From NCBI GenBank assembly GCA_042408195.1, contig JBHOQL010000124.1:1-15503 (forward strand): a stretch of 15,503 bases of DNA, in the 5' to 3' direction. Below are positions 13,928 through 15,503 of this stretch, one piece after another. The position numbers and the translations under genes were made by a program. The notes below the pieces were generated by a model. That model did no database searches and was not told the origin of the DNA. It saw only the letters and a program-made list of their open reading frames with translations. This stretch comes from SpSt-600 sp042408195. GTDB taxonomy: Bacteria; Chloroflexota; Anaerolineae; SpSt-600. The first letter of the stretch is position 1; every line of letters begins with the position of its first letter.

Positions 13928-15503
13928 CAATCGATATAGAATCATTGGGAAAACGTTCTCCTTCCGCAGAAAAGGCTGGCAATCGTTCCAGGGTTTGGGG
14001 ATTATAAAAGCCCGTGTAAAGGGTATAAAACCCTTCCGGTGCGTCGGGATGAATCGGGATTACATATTCATCGGTGATGTATTCTCCTTTGACCCAAGTG
14101 GTTGTAGGTCTAGAGCCTTTGGCTGGTGGATTATCTTTCTGTCCCCATATTTTACCGTCTGGGCCCACAAGGTGAGTGAAAACGGTATAATTTGTTTCCG
14201 GCTCGCCGATGGCTTGCCAGAAAAGTGTAAGGTACAAGGTCTCCCCGGGTTTGGCCTGCGAAATGTTCATTTCGTAGCCTAGAAGCTTGGCTACCCCCTT
14301 TATTTCAGCTTCAAATTGTGAAGTCACGAATGGTCGGCGAAAAGAGCGCGTAATCGGTTGAATTTTGATTTTGCCTACCAACCAACGAAAGCTTTCCCCA
14401 GTTTGTCCATTGTTTATTTCCCCTCGAATAATGTAACGTCCAGGCTTTGCACGTCCCGGGATCATAAGAGTTAAAGAAGTTCTTATTGGCAAGTTAATAC
14501 CTGCTCCTGCTGGATCTAAAATGGTTTCACTTTGGGTTAAAATTTTGCCTCGACTTTCACACAAAAACACTTTGAGGGACAATTTCTTTTCAGAGTGAGC
14601 CATCCAGTAAAAGGTTAACGGCAAAGGTTGACCTTGCAACACCTCTTCGGGCCATCTATCAGTTCCTATAAGGGTGATTTCGGGAAGCCTTATGCCGAAC
14701 TCAATAGCTGGGTGGGTTAAATGGCCTGGGTTTATTTGAATTTGAGCCAATTTGATTTCCGATTGGCCCTGAACAGTTATGTATCTATCTTGGTAGGGCG
14801 AATAGAGTCCAAGCCATAATTCGTAAGTTCCGGGTATTATGGCTTGTGGGATTAAAATACCATAATGGTCTTCTATTATATCTCCAGGAACCCATAACAC
14901 ATAAGGGTGAAGAGCCCCTTGGATAGAGCCCAATCGTTTAGCCATCACTGTGCCCTTTAAATCCTTTAGGGAAAGAGAAACCAAAATCTCCGTTTCCGGC
15001 CTTTTAAGGACCCGCCATTTTAGCTCTAAGCGCATTCCTTGCCCCGCTTCAAAGGGAGGGCTATCCATAGAAACTTCTTCGAGGATAAGCAAATCCTCGA
15101 AAGCTTTCCCCACTGGAATTGAAATAAGCTTTTCTGGTTGAGGTTGCTCGGAGGTTCTTGTTACCAATGGCAGAAAAACCTGGAATTTTCCATCTAATGT
15201 AGCATCTAATGTAGACAGTTGGCTGCTTTCCTCCCTCGGTGCAAACCATGGGGATAAATATAAGGCAACGAAGGTGCTTTGAGGGAACCACACCTTTTGG
15301 ACCGGAAAAGCATTGCTGTTAAGCCATCGTTCTATCTTAGCTTCTGGATCTAACGCAGCGGGGGTGTAAGGGCCCAGCCATAAACGAGGATGTTTGGAGA
15401 AGATTTCCTTTAATTTCACATCAACCTGCTCATCTGAAAGGAATTCCCATTCGCGAGGGATAAAACTGAGTTTTTCGGGTAATCTATAAATGGTTAAATT
15501 TTC
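13902..15503 (-). CDS. C-terminal part of a large exported protein, probably a family-39-type membrane glycosyltransferase
   Basis: The frame is open to the right edge, so the true start lies outside. 533 codons are visible, and the first GTG within them (15419) is internal. No transmembrane segment is present. The visible part opens with a region like the soluble tail of ArnT/PMT-type glycosyltransferases (KLSFIPREWEF, KHPRLWLGPYTP, IERWLNSNAFPVQKVWF). It continues with three related beta-rich modules at about 144-244, 276-365 and 407-511. The third reads LLGYEM...GETLYLTLFWQA...YTVFTHLVGPDGKIWGQKD...GFYTLYTGFY, a block I recognise from Chloroflexota glycosyltransferase-like proteins. The part probably faces outside the membrane. 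The catalytic portion is not in view, so the enzyme assignment is inference. Its 3' end overlaps the prepilin peptidase gene by 26 bases. Confidence 0.72.
   Translation of the reverse strand, partial: ENLTIYRLPEKLSFIPREWEFLSDEQVDVKLKEIFSKHPRLWLGPYTPAALDPEAKIERWLNSNAFPVQKVWFPQSTFVALYLSPWFAPREESSQLSTLDATLDGKFQVFLPLVTRTSEQPQPEKLISIPVGKAFEDLLILEEVSMDSPPFEAGQGMRLELKWRVLKRPETEILVSLSLKDLKGTVMAKRLGSIQGALHPYVLWVPGDIIEDHYGILIPQAIIPGTYELWLGLYSPYQDRYITVQGQSEIKLAQIQINPGHLTHPAIEFGIRLPEITLIGTDRWPEEVLQGQPLPLTFYWMAHSEKKLSLKVFLCESRGKILTQSETILDPAGAGINLPIRTSLTLMIPGRAKPGRYIIRGEINNGQTGESFRWLVGKIKIQPITRSFRRPFVTSQFEAEIKGVAKLLGYEMNISQAKPGETLYLTLFWQAIGEPETNYTVFTHLVGPDGKIWGQKDNPPAKGSRPTTTWVKGEYITDEYVIPIHPDAPEGFYTLYTGFYNPQTLERLPAFSAEGERFPNDSISIATIQLTRK

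Overview
The window looks like ordinary chromosome of a Chloroflexota bacterium, most likely Anaerolineae-like. This is an inference from protein style. The FmdB-type zinc-ribbon protein has the long acidic tail I associate with that phylum. The rightmost gene encodes the kind of exported C-terminal module array found on their large family-39 glycosyltransferases. The PEP carboxykinase is a divergent GTP-type enzyme. GTG and TTG codons are used freely near starts, and base composition is moderate. No 16S rRNA or other decisive marker is present.

Layout, left to right. (1) 1-1240, minus strand: an open IS4-superfamily DDE transposase gene that runs off the left edge, more GC-rich than what follows. 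(2) 1415-4608, plus: coaX (type III pantothenate kinase) and a PBP1C-like bifunctional peptidoglycan synthase overlap by ATGA and share a putative promoter. A perfect 22-bp palindrome touches that promoter's -35. (3) 4580-5542, minus: an M19 dipeptidase whose tail overlaps the PBP tail. (4) 5767-11456, plus: one long gene train starting from a TTGACA promoter, in the order GTP-type PEP carboxykinase, dnaJ, prmA, rsmE, tmk, darA/pstA-like c-di-AMP receptor. Gaps are 0-21 bp or the genes overlap. (5) 11442-11858, minus: an FmdB-family zinc-ribbon protein, tail-overlapping darA, with its own promoter. (6) 12005-12690, minus: a decayed ISAs1-like transposase with frameshifts and deletions, in a stretch of about 1 kb without intact genes. 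(7) 12817-13168, plus: a near-consensus promoter and a compact four-tRNA operon (Pro-TGG, Gly-TCC, CAT, Cys-GCA). (8) 13196-13927, plus: a type IV prepilin peptidase directly behind tRNA-Cys. (9) 13902-15503, minus: the C-terminal part of a large protein with three related beta-rich modules, probably the outer portion of a membrane glycosyltransferase, running off the right edge.

Functionally the region mixes housekeeping roles: coenzyme A synthesis, cell-wall assembly and turnover, gluconeogenesis, protein folding, ribosome modification, dTTP synthesis, c-di-AMP sensing, tRNAs and pilin processing. prmA-rsmE behind dnaJ and darA behind tmk are familiar bacterial neighbourhoods. I found no CRISPR array, prophage, defence island or clearly new multi-gene system. 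The points most worth a second look are the palindrome at the coaX promoter, the glycine substitutions in CoaX, the decayed ISAs1 copy next to the tRNA operon, the three tail-to-tail coding overlaps, and the three-module architecture of the last protein.
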